The notes below the pieces were generated by a model. It had not been told where the DNA came from and did not search any database. It saw only the letters and a list, made by a program, of their open reading frames with translations. 64,000 nt of DNA from Candidatus Latescibacterota bacterium (GTDB taxonomy: Bacteria > Latescibacterota > UBA2968): NCBI GenBank assembly GCA_022823725.1, contig JAJEHL010000026.1, positions 1-64,000 of the forward strand. The letters are read 5' to 3'. The number at the start of each line of letters is the position of its first letter. Positions within the stretch are counted from its first letter, which is position 1. Position numbers and translations under genes: made by a program. Below, one piece after another: positions 16,307 through 26,300 of this stretch.

Positions 16307-19300
16307 ATGACAGACGCAAAGATCCTGATTATCCAGAACGAGCATTCTTCTGCCAAACACCTCGAAGAACATCTGACAGGAACCGCCTTTCATTCGCATC
16401 CTCGTATGAAAGCGCATTCTGTCACCCACCTCAAAGAAAGCCTGATAGCCCTGGGCTATACCGTGTGTGCCTCGGTCTCCTCTGCACAGGAAGCCATTAA
16501 AAAAGCCGCTGAAATGCATCCCGACCTGGCCCTGATCCATCTCGAACTGTTGAGAGATGCCGATGGCGTTGAAGCGACCGAACAACTCAGCGCCGATATA
16601 CCCGTAATCTTTCTCACAGATGGTTCCGAGGGCGACCTGTTGCAACGCGCCGAGGCAGTCCATCCATTCGGCTATGTACTAAAACCTTATGAAGAACAGC
16701 AACTTCATCTGAACATCCAGACGGCTCTTTCCCTGCACAAACGAGAAAGAAAGCACAAACAGACCGAGTGCGAGACAAAAGAAAAAATCGACGAACTGCA
16801 ACATCGGGCGCAACGCCTGGAAACCATTCTGGAGAACATCAGTGACGGCGTGATCGCCGCCGATGAAAACGGAAACTACTTGACTTTTAATGCCAGCGCA
16901 AAACGAATCGTCGGATCCTATATCCCAGACTCAGACCTGAATCGCCGGTCTGAAGAATACGGCCTCTTCCTCCCGGATCGCGTCACCTTATTCCCCAGTG
17001 CTGATCTCCCAATCACACGCGCCATCCACGGTGAATCCTCAGACGACGTCGAGGTATTTGTACGCAACCCGAACTTGCCGGGAGGTACTTATGTCAGCAT
17101 CAGCGGCAGACCTTTACCACCTGATGAAAGCGGGACGAAAGGCGGCGTGATCGTTTTCCGCGACATCAGCACAGAAAAAGAGACAGACGCCAAATTGGAA
17201 CAGGCAATCGGCGAATTGAGCGATCAGACCAAACTCCTGGAAACCGTCCTGAAAAATATAAATAACGGCGTCGTCCTCTCCGATGCAACAAATCGCATAT
17301 TGTTCATGAATGCAAGTGCGAAACGAATTTTGGGTATAGATCTCGACGCAGATATCCGGGATATACCCGTCAATGAACGGTCTAAAAATTACGGCGTTTT
17401 TTATGCCGATGGAAAAACGCGTGTGCCAACCGATCACCTTCCGCTCGTGCGTGCAGTAAAGGGCGAAAAAACAGAAGAGATAACGTTAGTGTTCCGCAAT
17501 GAGCAAAATGCGGATGGGACTTATGTCCGCAGCCGCGGGATACCCGTGCTGAACAGTGACGGCACAATGGTCAAAGCCGGCCTGGCCATTCTGCGCGACT
17601 TCACCGAACACGAAAAAATGAAAGAAAGATTGGCTCAAATCGATGGCGAATCACGCGATCACATCCCATTCATTGAACCCGTCTCTGACGCCGATTCCCC
17701 CGACATCGCCAGGGACACAGAGATGGCAGAGAGACAGGAACAAATCATTGAGGACTTGCGCGAACAACTCCAGCTCATGGAAGCTGTCTGTGACAATCTA
17801 AATGAAGGTATCGTCGTCGTCAGTCCAATGGGCAAAATATTATTCGTCAATAAAACTGTGGAAAGAATTTTCGGTACGTGGATCATCACGCCAGACCAGA
17901 ACGAATGGTCTAAAACTTTTGGTATTTACTACCCCGATATAAAAACGCCCATCCCCGTTGAGCAACTTCCCCTCACACGCGCGCTCTATGGCGAGGAAAC
18001 AGAGGAGATGGAAGCGTTTGTACAAAATAAAAAAAATCCGGAAGGGACGTACATTGCGGCTCGTGGCCGCCCCATACTCAGCAGTGACGAAAGTACGATC
18101 GTAGCCGGATTGGCCGTTTTTCGCGACCTCACGCAGGAAAAAGAGGCAGACGCCAAATTGGAACAAGCCAACCGCGAGCAGCAACGTCAGACCCAACTTT
18201 TGGAAACCGTTTTTAACAGTATCAGCGACGGGGTGATCGTGGCCAATGCAGAGGGGAAATTCACCATTTTTAATTCGAGTGCCGAACAAATTGTCGGTAT
18301 CGGTATGCTGGATATACCTCCCGATCAATGGACGAAAGAATACGGCATCTTTTTACCCGACCAGAAAACGCACGTACCAGCCGATCAAATTCCACTCGTG
18401 CGCGCCATTCAAGGTAAAAACACGGACGATATGGAGTTGTTTATACGCAATAAGAAAAAGCCCGACGGGGTTTATATCAGCGTCAGTGGTCGCCCCCTGA
18501 AAAAAGATATAGATGGGCACGGAGGAGGCGTGGTCGTTTTTCACGACATCACCGCGCGCAAAATAGCAGAGATGGAGCTGGAACAAACAACGCGTGAATT
18601 GCGAAACCAGAACGAACTGATTGAGACCGCTTTTAATAGTATCAGCGATGGCGTCGTTATTTACGATCTATCCAAACGCTCCCTGCACCTCAATTCCAGT
18701 GTCACACAAATTACCGGCATAGAAGGGGTAAATGTACCGCTAACTGAATGGCCGAGAACAAATGGCGTTTTTTATCCCGATCAAAAAACGCTCATTAAAA
18801 TCAGAGAACAACCGCTCACCCGCATCCTGTTTCGCGGAGAGTCCATTGACGATGAGGACGTATTCATTCGCAATGAAAAAAAGCCAGAGGGCGTTTATAT
18901 CCGCGCAAGCGGGGGACCGCTCTACAACGAGGACGACGTGGTTAGAGGGGCTGTACTTACTTTCCGCGATATCACCGAACAGATGATCAACGAAGAAGCG
19001 TTGGCGCGGGCATTCGCACAAGGCCGCCTGGAGATCCTCGATACCATCCTCCACAACATTGGCAATGCCGTCAACAGCGTAACAGCGGGTATTGAGACCG
19101 TTCGCCAGCATCTGGTGGAAAACCCACTCATACACCGCCTCTGCGCCCTTGCCGAGGCGATAAAAGCACACAGAGACGATTGGGACAATTACATCCAAAA
19201 TGACCCGCAAGGCCAACAGGCATTGCCGTTTGTTATCGCACTCGCCGAAGACTTTAGCCAGCAGGATGCCGCACTGATCAAAACGGTTAATCGCGTGAAA

Positions 19301-19876
19301 GACCGGGCGGATCACATCGCCGATATTATCCGCACTCAGGAGACATTAGACGGACCCAATATGAACCTGAAAGACATCGACCTTCAGCACGCGTTCTCGA
19401 CAGCTATCAAGGTCTTGCAAGAGTCGCTCGAAAAAAGAGGGATCGAGACAGTTATTGACTGCGAAGACAGTACGCCACAAGAAATTCGGGTTCAAGAGAG
19501 CAACTTCCACCAGATGATGATCAACCTGATCAAAAATTCGATAGAAGCCATCAATGAACTCGCAGCAGCAGGCGGTCTCAATGCACCGCCTCGCATTCAT
19601 ATCCGCGTCTATGCCAGGGGGAATATTCTCACCCTCGAAGTAGAGGATAACGGCATCGGCATTGACATAGAGAACACCAGGCGGATATTTGCCTCTGGTT
19701 ATACCACAAAAGAATCGGGGAGTGGCCTCGGTCTCTACTCGGTAGCCAATTTTGTCCTCAGTTCTGGCGGACAGATTCGCGCAATGAGCGACGGCATTGG
19801 CAAGGGGGCAATCATTCGGATCAAACTGAACCTTCCCACCCTTCTCCCACATAAAAAATTCTACAATATCCGCTAG
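16307..19876 (+). CDS. Multi-PAS sensor histidine kinase with degenerate receiver
   Basis: A 1,189-residue soluble sensor kinase. Residues 1-150 resemble a response-regulator receiver, but the phosphoacceptor Asp is His 78 (LALIHLEL), and about 20 extra residues sit after the first helix. Five PAS modules follow, each opening like ETVFNSISDGVIVAN. Then come a dimerisation helix with the phosphorylatable His 916 (ILHNIGN) and a catalytic ATPase domain with NLIKNSIEAI, DNGIGID and GSGLGLYSV. There are no membrane spans, so it senses cytoplasmic or small-molecule signals. A sigma-54 promoter lies upstream. It is followed by a related truncated kinase and a sigma-54 activator, its likely partner. 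Confidence 0.9.
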   Translation: MTDAKILIIQNEHSSAKHLEEHLTGTAFHSHPRMKAHSVTHLKESLIALGYTVCASVSSAQEAIKKAAEMHPDLALIHLELLRDADGVEATEQLSADIPVIFLTDGSEGDLLQRAEAVHPFGYVLKPYEEQQLHLNIQTALSLHKRERKHKQTECETKEKIDELQHRAQRLETILENISDGVIAADENGNYLTFNASAKRIVGSYIPDSDLNRRSEEYGLFLPDRVTLFPSADLPITRAIHGESSDDVEVFVRNPNLPGGTYVSISGRPLPPDESGTKGGVIVFRDISTEKETDAKLEQAIGELSDQTKLLETVLKNINNGVVLSDATNRILFMNASAKRILGIDLDADIRDIPVNERSKNYGVFYADGKTRVPTDHLPLVRAVKGEKTEEITLVFRNEQNADGTYVRSRGIPVLNSDGTMVKAGLAILRDFTEHEKMKERLAQIDGESRDHIPFIEPVSDADSPDIARDTEMAERQEQIIEDLREQLQLMEAVCDNLNEGIVVVSPMGKILFVNKTVERIFGTWIITPDQNEWSKTFGIYYPDIKTPIPVEQLPLTRALYGEETEEMEAFVQNKKNPEGTYIAARGRPILSSDESTIVAGLAVFRDLTQEKEADAKLEQANREQQRQTQLLETVFNSISDGVIVANAEGKFTIFNSSAEQIVGIGMLDIPPDQWTKEYGIFLPDQKTHVPADQIPLVRAIQGKNTDDMELFIRNKKKPDGVYISVSGRPLKKDIDGHGGGVVVFHDITARKIAEMELEQTTRELRNQNELIETAFNSISDGVVIYDLSKRSLHLNSSVTQITGIEGVNVPLTEWPRTNGVFYPDQKTLIKIREQPLTRILFRGESIDDEDVFIRNEKKPEGVYIRASGGPLYNEDDVVRGAVLTFRDITEQMINEEALARAFAQGRLEILDTILHNIGNAVNSVTAGIETVRQHLVENPLIHRLCALAEAIKAHRDDWDNYIQNDPQGQQALPFVIALAEDFSQQDAALIKTVNRVKDRADHIADIIRTQETLDGPNMNLKDIDLQHAFSTAIKVLQESLEKRGIETVIDCEDSTPQEIRVQESNFHQMMINLIKNSIEAINELAAAGGLNAPPRIHIRVYARGNILTLEVEDNGIGIDIENTRRIFASGYTTKESGSGLGLYSVANFVLSSGGQIRAMSDGIGKGAIIRIKLNLPTLLPHKKFYNIR

Positions 19877-19938
19877 AAGCGGGAATCCAGTCTATCAGAT
19901 TTTTTTGACAGACCAATCATCGAAAAGGATGAAACGCG

Positions 19939-21171
19939 ATGATAAAACAGCAATCTCCTTCAAAGATCCTGATCGTGCAAAGCGATCATTCTGCTGCCAC
20001 CCACCTCGAAGAACGCCTGAAAAACCTGGGCTATACCGTGTGCGCCACGGTTTCCTCTGCACGGGAGGCCATTGAAAAAGCCGCCACCATGCGTCCCGAC
20101 CTGGCCCTGATTGACCTCGAACTCAAAGGCGAGATCACGGGCATTGACATAGCCGAACAAATTGGCAGTCGCATGCCCGTGATCTACCTGATGGACGAGG
20201 TAGAAGAAGACCAGTTGCAACAGGCACAGGCGACCCGGCCATTTGGTTATGTGCTGAAACCCTATGAAGAACAACAACTTCATCTGAACATCCAGACTGC
20301 ACTTTCCATGCACGAGCGGGAAAAGCAGCAAAGAGAAACCGAGAACGAGTTATACGATCAAATCCAACTCACAGAAGCGATTTTTGACAGCATGGGTGAC
20401 GGCGTGATCGTCACGGATGAACACAGGAAAATTTTGCTCTGGAATTCAAGAGCGACACAAATTGGTGGCGTCAATACACCGACCTACCATACAGATCAAT
20501 GGGTAAAAGAATACGGCTTCTTTCTTCCCGACAGAGAAACACCTCTGACACCAGAGACCAGCCCGCTCAGGCGCGCTATCAACGGTGAAGCGACAAACAA
20601 TGTCGAGATATTTATACGCAACGCGCAAAAACCGGATGGGGTTTATACCAGCGTCAGTGGCAGACCGCTGCTGAGGCAGGGAGGTATTTCGAGAGGGGCG
20701 GTGCTGATCATCCGCGATGTCACCGAGCAAATAAACGCCAAAGAAGCGTTGGCGCGGGCATTCGCACAAGGCCGCCTGGAGATCCTCGATACCATTCTCC
20801 ACAACATCGGCAATGCGATCAACAGCGTAACAGTGGGCATTGAGACCGTTCACCAGAATCTGATCAACGATCCGTTCTTACACCGCCTCTGCGCCCTTGC
20901 CGATGCCGTAGAAGCGCATCGAGACAATTGGGTTGATTACATCCGCAACGACCCGCAAGGCCAAAAAGTAATCCCTTTTATTATCGCCCTCGCCGAAGAC
21001 TTTACCGGACTAAATGAAAGGTTGATAAATACAGTTGCCCGCGTGAAAGACCGGGCGGATTACATCGCTGATATTGTCCGCACCCAAAAAGCATTTGGCA
21101 GTCCGAGTATGGATCAAAAAGACATCCACTTAAAGGACATAGACGAAAGGACCACAGATGACACTCAGTAA
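19939..21171 (+). CDS. Receiver-PAS-DHp protein lacking the kinase catalytic domain
   Basis: A 410-residue paralog of the upstream kinase. The receiver has the acceptor Asp 59 (LALIDLEL). One PAS module ([15 protein letters not shown]) and the dimerisation domain with His 288 (ILHNIGN) follow. The protein stops shortly after [10 protein letters not shown], where the larger kinase goes on to its ATPase domain. The stretch around the His is nearly identical at DNA level in the two genes, showing recent duplication. Without an ATPase domain it cannot autophosphorylate; it may be phosphorylated by the larger kinase and act as a relay. Its 3' end overlaps the next gene by 14 bp. Confidence 0.88.
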   Translation: MIKQQSPSKILIVQSDHSAATHLEERLKNLGYTVCATVSSAREAIEKAATMRPDLALIDLELKGEITGIDIAEQIGSRMPVIYLMDEVEEDQLQQAQATRPFGYVLKPYEEQQLHLNIQTALSMHEREKQQRETENELYDQIQLTEAIFDSMGDGVIVTDEHRKILLWNSRATQIGGVNTPTYHTDQWVKEYGFFLPDRETPLTPETSPLRRAINGEATNNVEIFIRNAQKPDGVYTSVSGRPLLRQGGISRGAVLIIRDVTEQINAKEALARAFAQGRLEILDTILHNIGNAINSVTVGIETVHQNLINDPFLHRLCALADAVEAHRDNWVDYIRNDPQGQKVIPFIIALAEDFTGLNERLINTVARVKDRADYIADIVRTQKAFGSPSMDQKDIHLKDIDERTTDDTQ

Positions 21172-23038
21172 TTACGACAACAATCGCGTCTTGATCGTTG
21201 ATGATCAGGAAGATATCCACGACGACTTTGAAGAAATGTTGAAGCCCAACCTATCGACGCAGTCAACAGATGAGTTGGCGGTCGCCTTCATCCGCGAAAA
21301 AGACAAGCCCTTTTTGCCAGAGTTTGAACTTTTGCACGCAACGGGCGGAGAGGAGGCCTGCGAAATCGTACAGAAGGCAAAGGAATCGAACCGCCCCATT
21401 GCCATTGCGTATATCGACATCAGAATGCCGCCGGGTATCGATGGGATTGAAACGATCCGTCGGATCAGAAAAATAGATCGCGACATCGAGATCGTCATCA
21501 TGACCGCGTACACGGACAAGCCGCTGTCCGAGATCATTCACGAAATGGAATTGCTGCACAAAGTCCTCTATATCAGAAAGCCCTTTGCACACGAAGAGAT
21601 TCAGCAGATCGCGCTTTCCCTCGTCGGCAAGTGGAACGTCGAACAGGCATTGGCCGAGAAACAGCAGCAACTCACTGCCAGCCATCAAAGACTGGAAGCC
21701 GTGCTGAATGCCACAGGAGACGCCATGGCCATGTACAATGCCACCGGGCATCTGATGTTTGCGAATCAGGGCTACGAAAAATTGTTTAATCTGAAGGAAA
21801 ACGAACTGAAGAAAATTCCGCCGGACGCGCTCACGGCGCGATTCAAAGAGCGGTTTCAAGAACCCGGTCTGCCGGAATTAGAGGGCAAGTTCCTCCTTGA
21901 AGACAACGCGAAAAAAGAAACCCGTACGGGTCAGTTGCCAAAGCAACGCCTGTTCTACCAATCCACCGCCCCGGTGCGCGATGGTTGTGAAAACGTCATC
22001 GGCCGCCTGATGGTATATCGAGACGTATCCAGAGAAATCGAAGTCGAGCAAATGAAAGCCGAAGTGCTGCGCCTGCGGACCGAACTGGGAACGACCTACT
22101 CGTTCGACGGCATCGTGGGCGACAGCCCCAAAATGCAACAGATGTACGCGCTGATCAAACAGGCAACCGAAAGCGATATCACGGTACTCATTCGCGGCGA
22201 AAGCGGAACCGGTAAGGAACTGATCGCCAGACTCTTTCACTTCAACAGCCCGCGCAAGGAGGAGCCATTTGTGGCGATCAATTGCGCCGCCCTTCCCGAA
22301 CCCCTGATTGAAAGCGAATTATTCGGCCACGAAAAGGGGGCTTTCACCGGGGCGACGTACCAGAGAATCGGGGCTTTTGAGCGCGCAGAGGGCGGAACCA
22401 TTTTTCTCGACGAAATCGGCGATATGCAACCCGTTCTGCAAGCCAAGCTCTTGCGCGTGCTGCAAGAGCGCAAAATCTCGCGGATCGGCGGATCGGCCAC
22501 GCTCCCGGTAAACGTGCGGGTCATTGCGGCGACCAACCACAACCTGGAAAATGCGATACAGGCGGGAACCTTCCGCGAAGACCTGTTCTATCGCCTATCG
22601 GCTTTCCCCATCTCAATCCCGCCCCTGAGAGAGCGCCGAGAAGATATTCCCCTGCTGGCCAACCACTTTATCGAAAAGTGCGCCACACGCATGGACAAAA
22701 CCATCAGCGGCCTTTCCAACGCGGCACTGCGCGTATTGCTCCAGTACGATTGGCCCGGCAACGTACGAGAACTGGAAAACGCCATCGAGCGGGCCGTTCT
22801 GCTGGAAACGACCGGGGTACTGCAAGCCAGCAACTTCCCATCCGAATTATCGCCGCTCCTATCGGCGCAAAGCGACCAGCCCACAGGGATCCTGCCCCTT
22901 GAGAAAGTCGAGTGCCAGGCCATAGCCCACGCGCTCGAAGCCTCAGACCACAACGTTACCAGAGCAGCTCAAGCACTGGGAATCAACAGAGCGACTCTGT
23001 ACCGGAAATTGAAGAGATACGATTTGATTTTGAAGTGA
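21158..23038 (+). CDS. Sigma-54-dependent response regulator (NtrC family)
   Basis: A 626-residue enhancer-binding protein. Order: receiver (VLIVDDQED, acceptor Asp 87 in YIDIRMPP), a PAS-like segment (about 175-300), an AAA+ domain with Walker A GESGTGKE (347-354) and the sigma-54 contact loop GAFTGA (394-399), and a Fis-type helix-turn-helix at the end ([20 protein letters not shown]). It overlaps the truncated kinase gene, so the three genes form one operon. It is the obvious activator for the two sigma-54 promoters in this block, at 16125 and 23309. Confidence 0.93.
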   Translation: MTLSNYDNNRVLIVDDQEDIHDDFEEMLKPNLSTQSTDELAVAFIREKDKPFLPEFELLHATGGEEACEIVQKAKESNRPIAIAYIDIRMPPGIDGIETIRRIRKIDRDIEIVIMTAYTDKPLSEIIHEMELLHKVLYIRKPFAHEEIQQIALSLVGKWNVEQALAEKQQQLTASHQRLEAVLNATGDAMAMYNATGHLMFANQGYEKLFNLKENELKKIPPDALTARFKERFQEPGLPELEGKFLLEDNAKKETRTGQLPKQRLFYQSTAPVRDGCENVIGRLMVYRDVSREIEVEQMKAEVLRLRTELGTTYSFDGIVGDSPKMQQMYALIKQATESDITVLIRGESGTGKELIARLFHFNSPRKEEPFVAINCAALPEPLIESELFGHEKGAFTGATYQRIGAFERAEGGTIFLDEIGDMQPVLQAKLLRVLQERKISRIGGSATLPVNVRVIAATNHNLENAIQAGTFREDLFYRLSAFPISIPPLRERREDIPLLANHFIEKCATRMDKTISGLSNAALRVLLQYDWPGNVRELENAIERAVLLETTGVLQASNFPSELSPLLSAQSDQPTGILPLEKVECQAIAHALEASDHNVTRAAQALGINRATLYRKLKRYDLILK

Positions 23039-23046
23039 GCAATGAC

Positions 23047-23066
23047 GGGCGAGGCATGCCTCGCCC
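23047..23066 (+). repeat. Repeat B palindrome
   Basis: A perfect GGGCGAGGCATGCCTCGCCC with GAC before and CTAC after, 8 bp downstream of the activator stop codon. Confidence 0.85.
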
Positions 23067-23100
23067 CTACCGTTTCCTCCTTTATACTTCCCTCCATACC

Positions 23101-23133
23101 GTTGCAAAATGCGAATCGCGTTGCAAAATGCAA
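23101..23133. promoter_or_regulatory. Two phased candidate activator sites
   Basis: GTTGCAAAATGCGAA (23101) and GTTGCAAAATGCAAT (23120) are 19 bp apart, about two helical turns. Both fit GTYGC-N5-GCRA, the core of the inverted repeats upstream of the kinase promoter, and lie about 200 bp upstream of the sigma-54 promoter at 23309. The rest of 23134-23300 shows no other clear feature. Confidence 0.5.
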
Positions 23134-23308
23134 TTCGCGCCCTCCTACGCAATATAACCTCTTGAAATAAAATAACTTACTACTCTAAATCGGCCTCAGA
23201 CCGACATGTAACCATTGCATTTTGCCCAGTTTGCAGACGATCCAGATATTGGAGACAGATGTGCCTAAGTAATTGTATTGAAATGGGTTAGGAAATTTCC
23301 GAGGACAT

Positions 23309-23324
23309 TGGCACGGTTTTTGCA
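23309..23324 (+). promoter_or_regulatory. Sigma-54 promoter of the giant adhesin
   Basis: TGGCAC (23309-23314), 5 bp, TTGCA (23320-23324) is a perfect -24/-12 match. The start site would be near 23336, so translation begins at ATG 23374 rather than at an upstream GTG. Confidence 0.82.
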
Positions 23325-23373
23325 TCAAGGATAAGTGCAACGATTTGTAAATCCTCAGCGAAAGGAATCAACG

Positions 23374-26300
23374 ATGCATTTTTCAGGCAAGTTCTCTACC
23401 AGCTCAACCCCATCCATTATCACACGACTTCTCAGTTTGTTACGACTCTCCAGAGCCGCCGGTATCGCGATCCTGCTCGGCGCAGCGTCGGTGTTTCCGG
23501 CGAGCGCGGGCACCGAGGTGATCGAGGGTGGGCTAGCGCGTTACACGATAGAATCTTCGGTCTCCGAAGGCCTGCTTCCGACCGTCACCATCACCTCAAA
23601 GGTACCCAGACTCAAGGTCAGTTACGAGACCAAAAAATCCCCCAAGGAAAGTGACTGCTGCGACATAGCGCTTCCGATTTCAGACTTTGTTCATAAGAGC
23701 GGTGGCGCCACTGTCCTGGGGGTAGGCACCCCATTCCTCATCTTCCTGAGCACCGTAGAGGATGACAATGTAGAGCATGACGAGCACTTTGATCTGAAAG
23801 TCACTGTAACCGACGGCACCGACAAAGTAATTAGAACGTTCAAAATAAAGATACTCAACGATGACCGGGCAACGATCGCGCTGTCGAAACCACATGCACT
23901 GGAAGGCGGCGATCTGGTCTTCACGGCAACGCTGGACAAGTTAGTGGTGCCCAGCACAGTCACCGTGACGCCGACATTCACCAATGGAACCACCACTGCG
24001 GCCGACTATACCGCGAACACCTCGCCGATCACCTTCACCGGCTTTAAAGGAGAGAAGAAGACTTTCACGGTGAGCACGACCGAGGATACGGAAGATGAAA
24101 GTCTCGAGACGTTCACAGTGGGGCTTACCGTCTCGGAAGGTAGAAAGCCCTGGAACTACGACGGAGACGGAAGCGCGATCGCGGTCAAGTCCGGGACCGG
24201 CACGATCCACGATAGGACGGGTGTGGCGGTCAATATTACGGGACCGACATATACGGTTGGGAACCATCCGTTTGATGTAGATATCACCTTTGCGAAGTCA
24301 ATGTTCGAGTTCGTGCAGAGCGACGTGACAGTGGGCAACGGAAGGATAACGGATTTCTCCGGTTCGGGGACCAGCTACACGGTCACGATCTGGCCGTCGG
24401 CCAGCGGCACAGTGACCGTAGATGTGCCAGCAAACGTCGCCCACACGGGCGAACAAGGAATCAGTGTTATCTTGCGCAAATACAACTGGGCAGCGACACA
24501 ATTCTCAGTGCAGGCAGACCTGGATCCTCCGTCAGTCGGTATCTACGGTTCATCGGATGTTCAGACCGGTGCGTTCTACGTGACTATCTTGTTTTCAGAA
24601 CCAGTCGGTGAGTACGGGAACCCGTTCGAGCAGGACGATATAACGGTGGGCAACGGGACGGCGACGGAGTTCTACCTCCGTGAGGGTTCAAAGACCACCT
24701 ACTCGGCCAAGATCACACCGTCGGCCAGCGGGACGGTGACCGTAGATGTGCCAGCAAACGCGACCACTGATGCAGGGGGCAACGGCAACACGGCGGCGAG
24801 CCAGTTTTCAGTAGAGGCGGATCTGCCTCCGACAGTGACCATCACGGGACCAACCGATGCTCAGAACAGTGCATTTGACGTAAATATCACCTTCTCCGAA
24901 TCCGTCACAGGATTTGAGAGGGGTGATATAACAGTCAGCAATGGCTCCATCACGGCCTTCTCCGGCTCGGGAGCCAGCTACACAGCCACCATCACCCCAG
25001 CGGCAAGTGGAACCGTCACAGTAGATGTGCCAGCAAACGTCGCCACTGGTGGTGCAAGCGACGGCAACACAGCGGCGCCGTTCCCATTCTCCGTGCAGGC
25101 AGACCTCGATGCGCCAACGATCAGCATCACGGGACCAACAGATGATCAGGACAGTGACTTTGACGTAACGGTCACCCTCTCAGAGGACGTCACAGGATTC
25201 GAGCAGAGTGATGTAACAGTCGGCAATGGCTCCATCACTGCATTCTCCGGCTCAGGAACAAGCTACACCGCAACCATTACGCCAACAGCCAGTGGAACCG
25301 TGACCGTAGATGTAGCAGCAGACGCCGCCACCGATGGTGCAGGCAACGGCAACACAGCGGCGAGCCAGTTCTCTGTGCAAGTGTATCTGCCGCGGTCAAT
25401 CCGGTTCGAAGGCCCGACCACGGTGCGCACGACCGAGGACGCGTTCCAGGTAAAAGCCATCTTCTCGGAAGCACCTGAGTCATACGATTTTGAGCCGTGG
25501 AATTGCACGATGTCCTACACCCAGGAAGGGGCAGTCTTTAACATAACGCTGACGCCGGGCTATTATGCAGGATCTGGTGGACGCGGGTCGTGGCCATACA
25601 CATGTCACATAAGAGCGATATGGCCCGGAGTCAAGAACGGCCCTGCCACTCTGAGGGAAGGTTATCTGGTGGACGTGGACGCGGACCCGCCGGGCTTCTG
25701 GTGGAATTCCGGGATCACCGGACCGACGACGCCTCAAAACGGACCCTTCGATGTCAGGCTCGGCGTGACCGAAGGCAATCTCGTCGGGTTCGACGCGGAA
25801 GATATCACGGTGACAAACGGCACGGTCACGTCTTTCGAGGCCGATACCGATTACGGGTGGAACTACACCGTGCAGATTACACCGACCGCAAGCGGCGAAG
25901 TGACCGTACAGGTCGGCGCGGCGACGTTCAAGGACGGCGCAGGCCATGACAACAGGGCATCCAGGCGGTTTTCGGTGCAGGCGGACTTCGACGCCCCAAC
26001 GGTCAGCATCGCGGGACCCACGGATACTCAGAACGGTCCGTTTGACGTAACGATCACTTTCTCAGAGGACGTCACAGGGTTCGGGCAAGGGGACATGACG
26101 GTAGGCAACGGATCGGTGACGGCCTTCTCCGGTTCGGGAGCCAACTACACCGCCACCGTCACCCCAGCTGCCACCGGCACCGTGACCGTAGATGTGGCGG
26201 CCAACGTGGCAGAGGATGCGGCGACTAACGGCAACACGGCGGCGAGCCAGTTTTCAGTAGAAGCGGACTTGAATGCGCCCACGGCCAGCATCACGGGACC

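Noticed and set aside
23335-23373. A start of the giant adhesin at GTG 23335.
   Set aside because: It coincides with the predicted transcription start of the sigma-54 promoter and would leave no leader. ATG 23374 has AAAGGA at proper spacing.
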